A stretch of 64,000 nucleotides of DNA from Notolepis coatsorum (lineage: Eukaryota; Chordata; Actinopteri; Aulopiformes; Paralepididae): the NCBI GenBank assembly GCA_963971535.1, contig OZ020593.1:40350766-40414765 (forward strand), read 5' to 3'. Positions 29,976 to 44,600 of this stretch are shown in pieces (positions within the stretch are counted from its first letter, which is position 1; each line of letters opens with the position of its first letter). The notes under the pieces are model-generated. The model ran no database searches, was not told the DNA's origin, and worked only from the letters and a program-made list of their open reading frames with translations. The position numbers were made by a program, and so were the translations under genes.

Positions 29976-31902
29976 CAATCGGGGTGTGGGCAGCTAGTTA
30001 TGTATGCAAGAGGGCACCATTACAGGAAAAGACAATCCACCCCAAAACTACATTTATTTCCCTTCTTTCACACTAAGGTTGAGGCTCTTCATGAACCGAA
30101 ACCACCTGAAGGCTTTCCCTGCACTGAGTGAGGAAAAACAGGTGAGGAGTGTATGGAGTCCCGGTGTTACAGTATGCATGGGCTAGATTATCATTGAGTT
30201 ACGCTACTTTACTGTTATACAGGGAATAGGCCCTTGGGATATGGTGATTGCATAGTATTTATCTATTTACTTGTTTGTTAGCTGTTAATAATAATTAATT
30301 ATATATTGATTTGGTATCATTTATTATATCCTTGGCTGCCATTCATAGCTACGTACTGAAGAGATAAATCCAAAAGGCTCCCTGCCAGTGATGTGTCTTG
30401 GATATGTGACGTGATATATGCTCTGGTGCAACCAAGGCCCTGCAAAGTGTAGAGCGCATACTGGCCAAAAAAAATGGCTACCTTAGCATGCAGTGTCTAC
30501 ACTGACCTCAGACCAGCAATCAGTCAGCAACAGTAAAATAAGCACTTCCATTATTGCAAGTAGTAGGTCTAGGGAATAAAAGAAGCAAGGAGTAACAATA
30601 TAATCCTTAGAACTATAAAAGCATTGTCTCAGAGTAAGAATACATCTAAGTGCAGGTAGAGGTTTGTGAAGAGCTAGGGTAGACATGTTTGTTCCACCTC
30701 TTTCAGATATTCAAAGTTCATTAAAATTTGATCCATGTTCATTTTGAACATGTTTGCAATGCAAATTACATTATAGACTATTACATGACTGTGCAGAAAG
30801 CTGTCAAACCAGTTGAATAGGCAAGTCAGCATTGTTCAATGTGTTATGAAGCTGTTATGAACGTCTCATTCAGGCATTACGAATGAGCCATAAGAACTCC
30901 TTTTGTCCATCGGCGTGAAGTGGACACACACCGTTTTGATTCCAGTTCTGTGTGCAGTCTATGACACAGGATGACTACAGTCCTGACAGAGGTGGTAAGA
31001 TTGTCCCATCGTTTGGGAGCTAAGAACAATGCTTGGGTTTCGCTCACAGTAGCTGCAGCATGTTCGAGCTGGAGTGTAGAGCTGAACCATGGGTCCCTTT
31101 GTAGATGTAATAGTCAGACCAGCACCCTTTTTAAATGGATGCAGGTAGTAGCTACTGCAGCCACTAGAGGGTGCAGACATGGTAGATTTTGTGAAGGTTG
31201 AAGACTGCAGAGGGAGTAGCTAAGGCTAAGGCTTTGAGCAAGAAGGTGATACCATCTCCTGTCTAAAACCTGTGTGCATTTGACTCTATAAGAGTACATT
31301 TGACTCTATAAGAGTACAAGAGTACAACACACACCAAGATGATGTTAAATGTACTATTATAGAATGAGAATTATAGAATAGAATGGACTACTATAGGAAC
31401 TGGATTTGACAGTGTCTTTGAAGAGCATATTTACACGATTTGGGTTGTGGCTATTAGTGAATAGTTTGGTTGTCTAATGACATAGGGCGGTTAATGTGGT
31501 GCTCTAAGTGACGATGGACAGATTTTAGAGTAAACAGGATTACATCTGAACTTGAAGCCTGACCAGACGGATTCTCACGTTATCTCACGAAGCCAGCTGC
31601 CGTACAAGGTTATGGAAGTTTACTTACAAGGCGACAGAGGCTAAACATAACTTCCTTCCCATAAAAATTGCAGGGGAGATACCAGAATAGTCCAGCATGA
31701 CTACTCAGCCTGCAATGCTTCATTTGAAAAATCCACACAGCTTCCTCATCTTGTAACAAATAAAAATCTCCAATCTCTGTTTGATCAGTTCTTGTTAAAG
31801 GAGATAATTAATCTCCCCATAGCTTAGCCAACTGCAACTTAAGCAACTTCCATTATACATTTATATGGTATCCTTATAACTCAGACTCGAGTGCAGGCAG
31901 CA
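29976..31902. other. intergenic sequence, no gene recognised
   Basis: Short ORFs of 60-76 codons only. A 21-bp direct duplication (TTTGACTCTATAAGAGTACA) is at 31267-31308. No element with defined ends. Confidence 0.5.
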
Positions 31903-32496
31903 TTTATTGAAGATGAACACAGTTTATGACATGCACCTGACATTTGTAGCATGATTGGGACCTCATTACCGGACATATATAACCAAAGTACACAATGTTC
32001 CTCTATTCCCACGCAATGCGTACAACTGTGCACACAGAAACCAGACTAGGCCAGGTGGTTGAGTGTGTTGAGATAAAAACCATATTGCACAGTGAGTCAA
32101 CCAAACATCCTCCTGAAACCGATGAGCTATGTATGAAACATGCTCATCTGATGAAAAGCAGCAGCAATAGATGGTGACTAAACACCAAATGGCTCACCAC
32201 AGTAGACCTCTAGTCATTTGAACCATGTGCCACTGAATTACAAGAGAGAAGAGAAGAGCCTTTTAGGGTAGATCAATTAGGGACAACTCCAGTATGGGTT
32301 TTCCCCCTCCCCATGCCGCCCCCTAGTGACTACAGGAAGTCCCCTCTCTCTATTGACCTTTTCCATCTGGTCTGTGGAGGACGCGTGACCTAGAACTGTC
32401 ACAACAACACTGCACTGCAGGTCATGGTGACTGACACCACATGGTCATGGTGACAACACATCTCTGGCCTCTCTCCCACTGAAAGTCCTCATTGAA
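31903..32496 (-). other. probable COQ4 3' UTR region
   Basis: Follows the COQ4 stop on the - strand. The nearest AATAAA on that strand is at 31908-31903, about 590 nt past the stop; it is only a candidate polyadenylation signal. A CTCF-like core (TCACTAGGGGGCGG on the - strand, 13 of 14) occurs near 32315. Confidence 0.35.
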
Positions 32497-32689
32497 TCAT
32501 GAGTCTGCGGCACTCCCTTGGCTTGTGGCGCCGACAGTGAGAGGCGGTGGCTCTATGTGGAGCTCCTGTCTCAGGTCTTCGAGGCTCTGTTCCCAACGCC
32601 TCTCGTAGAACACGCTGAGCACGCAGCGGGCCTGGCGGCCATTCCGGACCGCCCATGGACCCAGGGATGTCACCAGTGGCTGAATACGG
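32497..32689 (-). CDS. coq4: COQ4 exon 7 (terminal)
   Basis: Encodes [20 protein letters not shown], then [20 protein letters not shown] and [23 protein letters not shown], with TGA at 32499-32497. The acceptor AG is preceded by about 17 C, an unusually pure cytosine tract. The last 12 residues beyond PPPLTV are not conserved in my memory of the human protein. Confidence 0.96.
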
Positions 32690-35600
32690 CTGGGGGGGGG
32701 GGGGGGGGAGACACAAAAAGAAGATATTCATTCAAACCTTTATTTCCTTCTCAAAGACAAATTGAGGTTGTCCTCATTTTCAACTGTGTCAAGATTACAA
32801 TTCATCAAGACTAGTGGTGCAGTGCCCGTTTGGGGTGTGCCCGTTTGGGGTGTGGCCGTTCGGAGCGCGTGTCCATTCGGAACACATGCCAGTGCTTGGC
32901 TCCCGGTATTGCTGCTTGCAGCGTAGATGAATATAAAAGGTACGAAAAACATTGTAGAAAAGATTGCAAAAGTAAACAATTACACAATCGATAGAATTAG
33001 GCATTGATAACACAATAAAAAATAATAAAACACAAGCAAAACACAGATAGAAACATAGATACAAAAGAAAATTGGTTACAACAATTAAACAATGTATCAA
33101 GGAGGTTTAAGATAAACTGATAAAAGAGAATGGACTTTCAGCTTATGCTGAAGATCAATAGGGGAATAGTGGATTGGAATCTGTCAACAAAGCACAATGA
33201 CTAGATTAAACTCTCATAACCTTAACGGCCAGAAATGAGAGCTTAGACACTTTAAATACACCAGAGGGTCATTCCTCAGCAAAATAAATAAAGCCTTTGG
33301 TAATTTAGTTACAAAAGAGGAATTAGTAACAGCAAAAAATAACCAGCTCTCAGACAATAGTCTCTCTTCCTGGTATTGAGACAGACAAAACATAAGAACA
33401 AGCCATTCACAGGATGTATTTCCTTTCACCTGGGGAAGGCGTTTCATTGTCTTTAAAGGAAACACACTGTTCTGTCAGTAAATGAGAGCAGAAGGAAACT
33501 ACCTGATGCGGTTTCTATGGTCAGACCTGTTCCTTTCAAATCATAAAAGCACAAAGAATGAAGCTGTGTCAATTACCGCTCACCAACTCGCAAAAAAGGT
33601 GCTCAAAGGAGTTACTACGAAAACCACACTGGTGATGTATTCATTATCATTTGCCTCCTGGTATGAGGAATTCACTGAAAGCCCAGAATGTATTGTATTT
33701 CTGCCCTTAGTTGCTTTAGTGACAACAGGCACTGATGAGGATTCCCATTTACTAATGAAACATTTCTGCAGTACAGGGACAGTGGGTGTTGTCAAGAGTT
33801 TGTATGAGGCAATGTTTTGGCATATCAACACCTCGTCTCCATCACAAGATCTCCACAACAATATCAAGTTCTTTCTGGAGTATGTCATGTGTACACAGTA
33901 TCTAGCCCAAGGGGAATCTTCCTTATATTATAACAACAGATAATCAAGACAGATGGTGCGTATCATGTGGCTATTGCTAAGAGAGGGGGGAAATGCCATG
34001 TCACAAGTGTGCAAAATAAAAACACAGAAATGATGTTTCCCATCAGAAATGTAAAGATTTCTATAATGGGATACAAAACAGACCAACCACAATCCAAGTG
34101 TTGTGATATAACTGTAGTTTTTGAGATATTATAATTACTTTAGTAGTCAAGAGGTTTTGCCTAGTATTTGTATGGATTTGGCCATTTGAAATCTTATTTA
34201 GGGGTTAGTGTAACTGAGGGGTACAATTCCCTGACTGTATTGATAAGTATGGTATCATTAAACCACTACCGCTTTATGTACTTTAATTACTGGCCATACA
34301 GTACACGATATATGAATATTATGAACACTTCCCACAATGAAATCGGTTCCAGTCAAAGGTATTAATCAAGTATTTAATGGAGCAAAAGGTACATAGGATA
34401 CTTTACATTATTCTTTGAATGCACTTGTAAGGCAAAGGAGTATGCGTAGGCAAATCAATAACGAATGTCCATTCTCTGGTTACGCAGGAGGTAATTATAC
34501 AACCTGAATCTTAGGGAATTATATCTATGGTACACTAGTGATAGCGGGAGATACTGGAAAGGGTTCCCACTGGTTGTAAGCCAGCAAGGGGGTAGAAGAT
34601 CTGTCGGTAGTAGGACGTCTGGTCAACGATGACTAGGGAGACTTCAGGTACAGAAGCCGGTGCAGTAGTCTCTTGATCCACAGACGAATACAGCTTGATT
34701 CTCTGGTAGACTGTAGCTCTACAGTGAAGAAAGCTAGGCGGCCTCAGGCTCTCTGAGCGCCGACTCGACTTGACTCCTCTCGGGGTAAATCCAACACGTG
34801 CAGCGTTGGCTGGTTCTCCGCTCCATAAATCATAGGACCAAAGCAAATATATTCCAGCCGCAAAGGCTATGTAGTCGTCGGGTAGATTAATCCAGTGTAC
34901 ATGTCCATACGGTTCTCGCCTAGGTCTCCTCGGGTGAAGGCGCCATGCGGTCGGCCCAGCCTGGATAAGAACTCTAGCTAATACGAGAAAGCGTTGGAGA
35001 TGCTGGTCACTATAGAATTCTAACCGCACGATACACTATACACAAATAGACTATTAAAGACTCAATAGAAATATGTCGCACTCGACGGTATAGTGCCAAA
35101 CTCTGACAATTCAGTTATTAATTCGCACGCGGTCTCGATACTCTATTCTGAGGCCAAACAGGCCATACTTCACCGCACGTTGTATCGTGGGTGAGGCTTC
35201 AACTTATCGGTAACATGCTAAGTGCACGAAGGGTACGGAGGTAAGGGGCTAAGGGTCTTCTACATTCACCTGCGCCGTATTTATACGCACGGTGCACAAA
35301 TAGTGCCACTCTCATTTCTGTCGCCGTATCCCTGGGCAGGGCCGGGGCAAGTACAGACATGTCGTGTCGGTGACTTTGAACTTGGCTCCGGGGGCCGGTC
35401 CCTGGCGCCGGTGGACCGCTGTCCAACAGGAGAACGAACTATCATGGGCTGGACTAAAGGGATATTCCGTGTATATGTACAAGGAATATACAAGGGATAT
35501 CAAACGATATACAAATACTATTCAATATATATCAATAAATAAATATATATATTCGGTTCAATCTGATCCTTCGTAACAGTTAGCATGAAGCCAGTATCAT

Positions 35601-38600
35601 ATTAATATTGAGGGACAATACGTAAATATCTTGATATTTGGCTAGCTAGATAATAGAATTCACATATATCATATATGCAATATCATATAGACAACTGCTG
35701 AAGACGTTTTGGATTATGATGATGTGATTTATAGGCATGTCTCTGCTTCTACCTTTAAAAATCCAGTACAAGGATGTAGATGTACTGTAAATGTGACTTA
35801 TGAGAGCAGCTAGATGTGACTGATGGGCCAAAATTATATTTCTATTTCTATATAGCCATCTGAAATGGCTCGATTTTGTTGATGTCCAGGGGGACAGATA
35901 TCAATGGGCTTTAGTCATCATTTTCACAACAGATCTAATATTTTAAATCAACATACATTCTGTAATAAAATGCAACAAGATTGAAAAACATGATTTGTAC
36001 TGAATCTCTAAACCCTTCGATTCTGTATCGGGCCCCCCAGGATTCTGTGATTGTGACAACACATCTCTGGCCTCTCTCCCATTGAATCATGAGTCTGTGG
36101 CACTCCCTTGGCTTGTGGCGCTGACAGTGAGAGGTGTGGAGCTCCTGTCTCAGGGCTTCCGACACCAGTAGACCATAATCATATCAGTTGAATAGATTGA
36201 AATGCTGTTGGATCTGTACAAGACAAGGTTGGATGCTGCCTGTGAACATTCTTATCATACAGTACATTCCAGGGCTCGACAGTGCGAGCGTTTCACTCGC
36301 ATTTGCGACCAAAATAGATGTGTGCGAACCGGAAAGATAATTTAGGAGCACACGTGCAGGTAAAGATGACAGTTCAATGACCTGTTGTCCCCCGCTGCAT
36401 ATAGGTCAGTGGTTGCATTGAGAAAAGCATCTACTCCATTGGTTGTCACTGGTTATAAATAGACTGCATTTACCGGTATATAGTGCTTTTAACCAAAGCG
36501 CTTTACAATTTGTTCCTCACATTCACACAGATGGCGGAGGCAATCATGCAAGGTGCCAACCTGCTCATCGGGAGCAATTAGGGGTCAAGTGCCTTGCTCA
36601 AGCCTATTACCAGACCGCTCTACCTCCTGAGCCACTGTTGCAGTTATATGGTTGTCTCAGCTGAGCAGAGTTTTTTTTTTAATAATTTTTATTATTATTA
36701 TATATTTTTAAAACTTTTGGTGGACCAGCAGCAAACGCTTGAACGTTACAACAACGTTGTAACCTAATGTAAGGACCACCATATCTAAAAACAAAACCAA
36801 AAGAACAAACCAAAAGCAAAACAGAAGAGGAAAGATAAGGGACTGCTGGGACTCAGTGGAAATGAACCCTTTCACTACAACACTACAGAACAGTGGTGCA
36901 GTGGTGATTTCATAAGGGGGTGCACTGTGTTTTAATGACGTCACGTGCACGCGCGCTCCCGGGCATGCGCATAAATGTTCCCTCGCATGCGCACAGGATG
37001 TAGCCTTCAATATATAAAGAAATTTCAATTGCCTTACTTATTAGATTAGATTAAATACAAATGTATCATCAGTACAGCGAAAATAAGTTTGTCATCTAAC
37101 CAGAGTGCAAATGTACCGTAAAGTGCAAACAATACAGTACTGAAAGCATGATTATTATGTGCATAAATAGTAGGAAACATGTTTGTATAGGAAATGACTC
37201 GTTTTTGTTTAGTTTTTGTAAATATTGCCTTGAAAATGAGAGAAGCTGAAAAAGGTAGCAGGGATAAAGCAGCAAGGATAAAGAGAACGAGGGGAAAAGA
37301 GACAGAGGGGGGAAGAAGAGAGAAGAAGAACAAAAAAGCTTAGAAGTGAGAGTAGACGAAACAAACGGTAGAAAGACCACAGATAAAGAGGAACAAGGCA
37401 GCACACAGCAAGAGACACTTCAGTGCTATTGTTATGCACTTGGGTGGGTACTTAGCACACAAGTCGAGTTGAACGCATTCTTGTGTGCGCGTGCACACAC
37501 GTGCACATCCGTGCATGTGCGTGTGCATGCTTCTGCTCAGAAAGGAGGTGGAACGGCGTGCTACCGCGTCCCATGAGCACTGCACCACTGCTACAGAAGG
37601 TTAACCTTTCACTACCACACTACAGAAGGTTAACCTTTCACTACCACACTACAGAAGGTTAACCTTTCACTACCACACTACAGAAGGTTAACCTTTCACT
37701 ACCACACTACAGAAGGTTAACCTTTCACTACCACACTACAGACGGTTAACCTTTCACTACCACACTACAGGTTAACCTTTCACTACCAGACTACAGACAG
37801 TTAACCTTTCACTACCACACTACAGAAGGTTAACCATCTGTAGTGTGGTAGTGAAAGGGTTAACCTTCTGTAGTGTGGTTGTGAAAGGGTTAACCCTTTG
37901 CCGTGTGGCAGTGAAAGGGTTAAATGAGCCAAATGAAGTCGACCTAACGGGGGGGGGGGGGGGCTGGTAGATGCAGTTTGTTGACAGCTAGCTCTGCTAG
38001 CAGCTAACACACTAGGTTGAGAACTTAGAGACAGGTTGGGAGATACAAACAAACGCAGGCGAATGAGCAGATTACAGGAGGTTGGTCTGGCAGTTGGTGG
38101 TTTTCTCGAGGTCTTTCTTTCTTGACTTTTCTTGCTCTGTGTTTTCTATTTTCAGTCTGTTTTCCTTCGTCAGCTATCGTAGCTAGTATTTTCAGGACTT
38201 GCTCTACGTTAACTTTGCAGAAGTTTTATGAGTTCAGCGCAGGAGGGTATGGAGGATGAGGAGGAGGGGGTCGTGGAGGGCTGGGGGGCAAGGGGGGTAA
38301 GTGCTTAGCGTCTAGTCCTCTGCCAGGGGATATCAGGAAGGTGAGGAAGGTTAGCTGTGCTGATGAAAGTTAGAGGCCAGGGCCTGGAGGATGGAGGGTT
38401 TAAGACTCTTCACCCTGCTGCGGGTCTCGGCCTCAATGGAGGGTAAGGTAGGAAAGGGCTTTCAGGCTACAGTGAGGTCAAATGGTCAGCTTAAGCTGGT
38501 ATGCATTGACCAAAAGCAGTTTGATGCAGCCGTTATTAAGGTGACCAAGGAGGCAGATGCAAAGGTGAAGGTGTCAGCCATGCGTAGTCAGGAACTGGGG

Positions 38601-41600
38601 TTGAAGGGGATGATTTTTGGAGTATATAAGGGCCTTACAAACAAAGAGATTTTGTCAAATGTGAGGGGTGGGTAGGTGACTGAAGTGGTGCGATTTAAGC
38701 CCAGGGAGGGGGGTGGGGGTGATTCCCCTGTACTGCTGATTTTTTCTGACAGTGCCCTGCCGGAGAGAGTAACTATTGGCAGCATGTCCTATAGGGTCAG
38801 AGAGTATATTAGGCCTCCCCTACGGTGCTACAATTGCCAAAGGTTTGGTCACAGTGCTGGATCTTGTAGGGGTAAGCGAAGGTGCATGAAGTGTGGTGAG
38901 TGTCATGACATCAGGGAGTGCAAAGCGGATGTTCCTAAGTGTTGTAATTGTAGCTGGGAACACCCTGCTAGCTTTCGTGGGTATGTTCTCCAACAAGGCT
39001 CGGCACTCCCACCGTCCTGTGGAGAGCGGCAATACGCCTAGACACGTAGTCCGCCGGAAATAGACAAGAAGAAGATGAATACCTAACGGGAATGTGGTGA
39101 GATGATGCAAAATGGAGTCAGTGGGGGCGCCCGAGTGGCGCACCGCATACAGCACTATGGTGCAACACGGCCGACCCTGGTTCGACTCCCGGACCCGGTG
39201 ATCTTTGCCGAATGTCTTCCCCGGTCTATCTCCCATTCCTCCTCTCTCTCTCTACCGGACTGCTCGGTAGCTAAAATCAATAAAAACCTACAAAAACATA
39301 ACTTGTCCGAAAGGACAAGTAACATTTAAAATGGAGTCAGTGATGAAGTGGTGATCTCACAACCATGGAGAGAGGGCCAGCACCTTGTAGACAGACGAAG
39401 AGGTCCCAGCACTGCTCCCAGAATGCACATGGGCAGACCCGTCTGGGCGGCTTCAAACCACTTCACTGCCACCTCACCTGAGAGGTAGAGAGAGAGACAC
39501 ACACATTACTCAAAATGGAAGCAAAAACAAAACGACTATCAACAGTCAGACAAAATGTGGCAAACTAAAACTTAGTGCAATAAAGCAGCATGAATATTTC
39601 CTTATTTGCCTGCCGTTAATTTTGAGAACTACTCGGGAGTGAAAGCTAGGCTAGGAAAACATAGAATCGAAGACGGGTGTGGCAGGCGCTCTGCTTGCAC
39701 TTTTAGCATTTGGATTTATGCTAAATTGTATTGATTCGGGACAGTTTTTAAAAACAGTTAGTCTCCTGGAGCATGCATCATGACATGCCGGTTGATAAGA
39801 ACTTTGTATACGGAAAACATGCTCTATTGCAAGTGTTTGTCCTCACTGCCGGTCGTCCCCAGCACAAACGTGAATGAACGCCAAAGAGACTGTTTTATCA
39901 TTATTACACACAGCTTAAATTAACCCGATGATTGAAGTCAGACTGTCTCAGTTTCTCGAAGGCTGATTTGGTCTCAAACAATCTCGTTAATTCGAAGTTC
40001 GAACCAGACTTCAGTAATCAGGATAATTGCGCGTGGCCGTCTTACCTGAAAAGGGGGAGGTGTCGATCCCTGAAAACCATGATTTTTTAACGGGAAGATA
40101 TCGCAGACAAGTTAAATGCATATCTATAAGCAAATTTTAAGTCCCTCATCACCCCAATCAATCAGATTATATTTATTTAAATGTGCCTGCTGGCAGTAGG
40201 CTTAATGGAATGAATAATCTAATGAGATCTTGCTAGCGAAAATAATTATTTCAACTCTTTCAGAATAAGTAGATAAAAACAAGCCACAACAGAGTATCTA
40301 ATTGATACAAATTAATAGATACATATGAGGATATCTGTACTGTATGCACTTAGGTATCATGTACTATATAAATACATGGTTCCCAAAGTTTTCAAGGAGC
40401 GACCCCCGAAATAACGGTGTCAGAGAGGCTTGGAGGCTATTAACCCTTTAATCGCCAAGGACGCCGTAACACGTCATTGCTCGCCATGCTTAATCTGCCA
40501 ATGACGCCGTAACACGTCATTGAGATCAATATTTCAAAAATCTGTGATGGCAATCATATTTCTCCCGCGGAGACTTGAGATCTACTGTTGATCCCCTCTC
40601 AACTCTCCAACGGTTCAAGAGCGCCATCTGGTGGCCGATCGGCGGATCGCCCAAACAGCAAACCGGAAACAGAAACTGGTGCTCATCCAAATTTGGTCCG
40701 ACCACTCGCTATAGCTCCCGGGACTCGAGCTCGACACAATGGATAGCGATCCGTTACCAATAACTCGATAAAAAACATGATTTGGACGTATATACTATTG
40801 TACAACCTGGAGATGGATTGCATATTTCAACATCCCATAATAGCAATCTTTTTGCTCCACGCTCATCGCCCAACGGCCCGAGGAGACTGGGGTAAGTTTC
40901 AGCGTTTATTATTACCGTGTTCGATACAAACTGATCTGATGATCATATCACCCACACTACATGAATCATCTAACGTTGGCCACGGAATTATGAACGACCC
41001 CCCCCCATCCGGTCAACATCAGATGATCAGTAGTAACTTCTAGAAGCACGTACATTTGAATTTTTTTATCTGGCGCCGATCGCTATCAAACTGTATTTGA
41101 TCATCAATATAATGCATTTAGGGCTATAAATCACGTTCTGCAGAATGCTGCAGAAAACGATAAAAACATATTTATACTTTAGACCGTATTTTAGTATGAA
41201 TATGTGAATGAAAAAGTAAAACGTTCCTACATCCTGAACGATAGATAATTGATGTTGAATGGGCCATAGTAATGTCAATTTAGCAATACAATTTAAAAAG
41301 TTATAGCCCTGCAAAGAAGGGGAACTTCTCCATAGACAAATAGAGCTGGCAGAGGATGGTATAAGGATGTACATAAGCGTGGCAGAGAAAGGGTTAACAG
41401 TTTCACTATTAATCCGTTTTTTTTTATTTTTTTTATTGATCTTTTTCCCCCTCCTTTTTCCTCCGATTTTCTCCCATCCCAATGTTAGTCGTTATGCCAA
41501 TTCCCAATCCCCTTCCTGGTCGCTGCGCACTTACCCCCCACAGTCGGTCTGGGAGAGTGGAGGCTATCACGTGCTTCCTCCGACACACGTCTAGCCAATC

Positions 41601-44600
41601 AACCGCTTCTTTTCACCTGGCAGCACGGACTCTCACTGAGAGGGTGTAACGTGTGTAAGGATCACACTACCCCCCTTAGATCCTATCTGCGCTGAGCAGG
41701 CGCCCCGACCGAACTGTAGGAGTCGCTGTTTACAACGACCCGGACCCACCCCTCCAGCTTTTCCCACCCTCTAATACTGCCAATTGTATTAGTGTGAACG
41801 GCCAGCCAACCTGGTGACAACGCCGGAGCTGTGAGCTGGATTCGAACAGGCGAATCCAGCGCTCCGGTGTTTGGTGACGAACGCAATCTCCGCTACGCCA
41901 CCTGACCGCCATTAATCAGGTTTTAATCTGTTTCGGACATCATCCATAAATGCATTCAATTGATTAACCTTTGGTTTATACCAGTCATGTTCATCGCCCT
42001 CTTTTTCATCATCAGATAACAGTGCTTGAACAGATTGATGCATTTTCTTAAATGCATTCATCAAAACATCAAAGGCTTGCAATTGCCCATTCACTTTTCC
42101 CACGTCCACGTCATCAAGTCCGTCAAACAGCGCATCCAACTGATTCTTGCACCTAGTCAACACACCCAGCTTCGCCCTGCGAGAGCCGACCAATTTAACC
42201 AGGCCTCAGCCTTTTTAATCCCAGTTACAATATCACAATAACATGTGACAGTGATACAATTAAACAATCCACAGATTCAGATTCTTTGTAATTCACATCC
42301 ACAATCCATGCGTAAGTCCACTGTGCTGGCAAGCCGTCTGATGAACATGGAAGTGATCGCGAGTTGGAAAGCAGCGTGGAATATATATTTACAGCAGCCA
42401 ATAATCAATCAATAAACACGATCGATATTTGGAATGGCGATCAGGAATTGGAATAATCTTTTTGGAGAACATCTGATCTAAGGTAAGGAGTCTATGTTAC
42501 CAGTTTTAGGATAATCAGAGCTGTATTCACTGAGATATCAGCATGTGCCGTGTGTGTGTATGTGTGTGTGTGTGTGTGTGATGTTGAGGAAATGAGAGAA
42601 TAGATTTTTCAGCCCGCTTCTATAGCGTGCATAAGTACACATATACTATCGATAATCTAGCGTTTATTTGAAAACGATTCATAAATAGGCCAACAAATGA
42701 CAACGTGTCTAGTGTATTCCAATAAATGCCGTTTATGGGGGAATCTTTCAATTTTCCGGAAATAATTATCTTTTTGGAGAACATCTGATCTGAGGTAAGG
42801 AATCTATTTTACCAGTCTTGGGGTAATCGGATCTGTTTTCACAAAGATATCAGCGTTCTCCCCATGTGTGTGTGTGTGTGTGTGTGTGCGCTGATCAGGA
42901 AATGAGAATTGATTTTTCAGCTCGCTTCTCTAGCGTGCATAAGTACACATATACTATCGATAATCTAGCGTTTATTTGAAAACGATTCATAAATAGGCAG
43001 AAAAATTACAACGTTTTTAGTGTATTCCAGAATATTCCAGTAAATGTCGTTTATCACGGAAAAGTTATATTTTCCTGAAACTTAAGAAAACAAGGGCTTT
43101 TCAAAATGCTATAAAACGGAAATGAACCGATTAAAAAACAATCCGTTTCGACAATGTTGACTGCAAACAAGTCATTGATAAGCGACGGGCAGATTAGACA
43201 CATAGCCATAATTTAAGACATAGATTATGCGTTCACAGCGCTATCATTGAAGTGGGTGCTGGCATTCAACGGGGGTAAGGCGCACCGCATTGCTGGTAAT
43301 CAAAGTGTTAATGTTTAGATTTTATGTCTGTATTGTTTTTGTTAATACCAAAGTCTGGTGCAAATTTCACTTGAATAGGCTCATTGGAAATACATTTACT
43401 GGACAGAATGTGTTCAATACTTATTTCCCCCACTACATACGTTTTTTTTGTCTAGGATTATAAAGACTTTGGGGTGAAAAACTGGATGAAAACACAGTTT
43501 GAAAGGAATAACACAGACAATTCTGTAACAAAAAAAGACAACCGTAAAATATTGTTATACCATCAAAAATAAGAAACATATTGTGATGTGATATTTTGAA
43601 CACATCACCCAGCTCTACATGGTGATCACAGATATATTATGTTTAGCTAGCTAACTTCAAATCCTATGGCGCAGACTCACCTAACATGTTAGTGGGCATC
43701 CCTAATAAGGTGTGCAATAGATCATGGACCTCCCTGTATCTCTGCATGACGTACGCCAGCTCCTCATTGTCTACAAACTTCACATCGGCCCTGGAGTCTG
43801 GGGTCACCCGCTGAGAGAAACAGAAACAGTAAGAAAGACATAGAAAAAGAAAAAGCCAAAGCTCATTTTGTGTTTTGTTGTGAGGACTTAAAAAGGAACA
43901 TGCCAACATTATGGGAAACACGCTAGTATGATACAATTTACTCTCTGTGCCTTCAGTAGAAAGCTATCCGGCTGCAAACTAATTCAGCACAAATGAATGG
44001 AAGCGGATACGGACCACTAGCCTAGCTTCAAACTCCGGGAGAGGTGTATTTGGCCAACAGCTAGGCTAGTGGTAATTAATTTGTGCTAAGCCAGGCTCCA
44101 AGTAACAACCAAATGCACATGCCCTAGGTGTGCGAGACGCTGAGCCCTTTCTCTCTTTTTCTCTCCTCCAAATACTTAGCTAACGTAGCTACAGTATAAA
44201 TATGGCTCAGAATGTCAGTAACATAATACTTAGCATCGACCCTGGTTTTGGACAAATTGAAAAAACGTGCTACACTATAATCATGGCCCAGAATGTCAGT
44301 CAAATATAATGGTGTTCGGGCTTCCGGTTTCGCGACGTTCTGGTGAGCAGCCACATAAAAGAGCTCCCGGTCAATGAATATCAAAAAAAGGAAGTAAAAC
44401 AATTCAAAACGAAATAAAAAGTGAAGATTCGAGGACAAAAGAAAGAAGGAAGAATGAACACGAGGACAAATGAAAGAAAAGCAACCCCAGATGAAGTAAA
44501 TACACAGACGGAAAAGACTCAACGCGAGGCAATGATGCAACAGGTAGAACAACAAGCTAGCGGGACGCTGAATGTCAGTGCAGAGAAGCTACAGGGTAAC

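Noticed and set aside
32795-33100. 101-codon - strand ORF after the last COQ4 intron acceptor
   Set aside because: Lies in intron 6 of COQ4, low-complexity start, no conserved motif.
34535-35029. 164-codon ORF as a possible retroviral protein
   Set aside because: No motif of gag, pol or env recognised; kept only as part of a low-confidence LTR-like segment.
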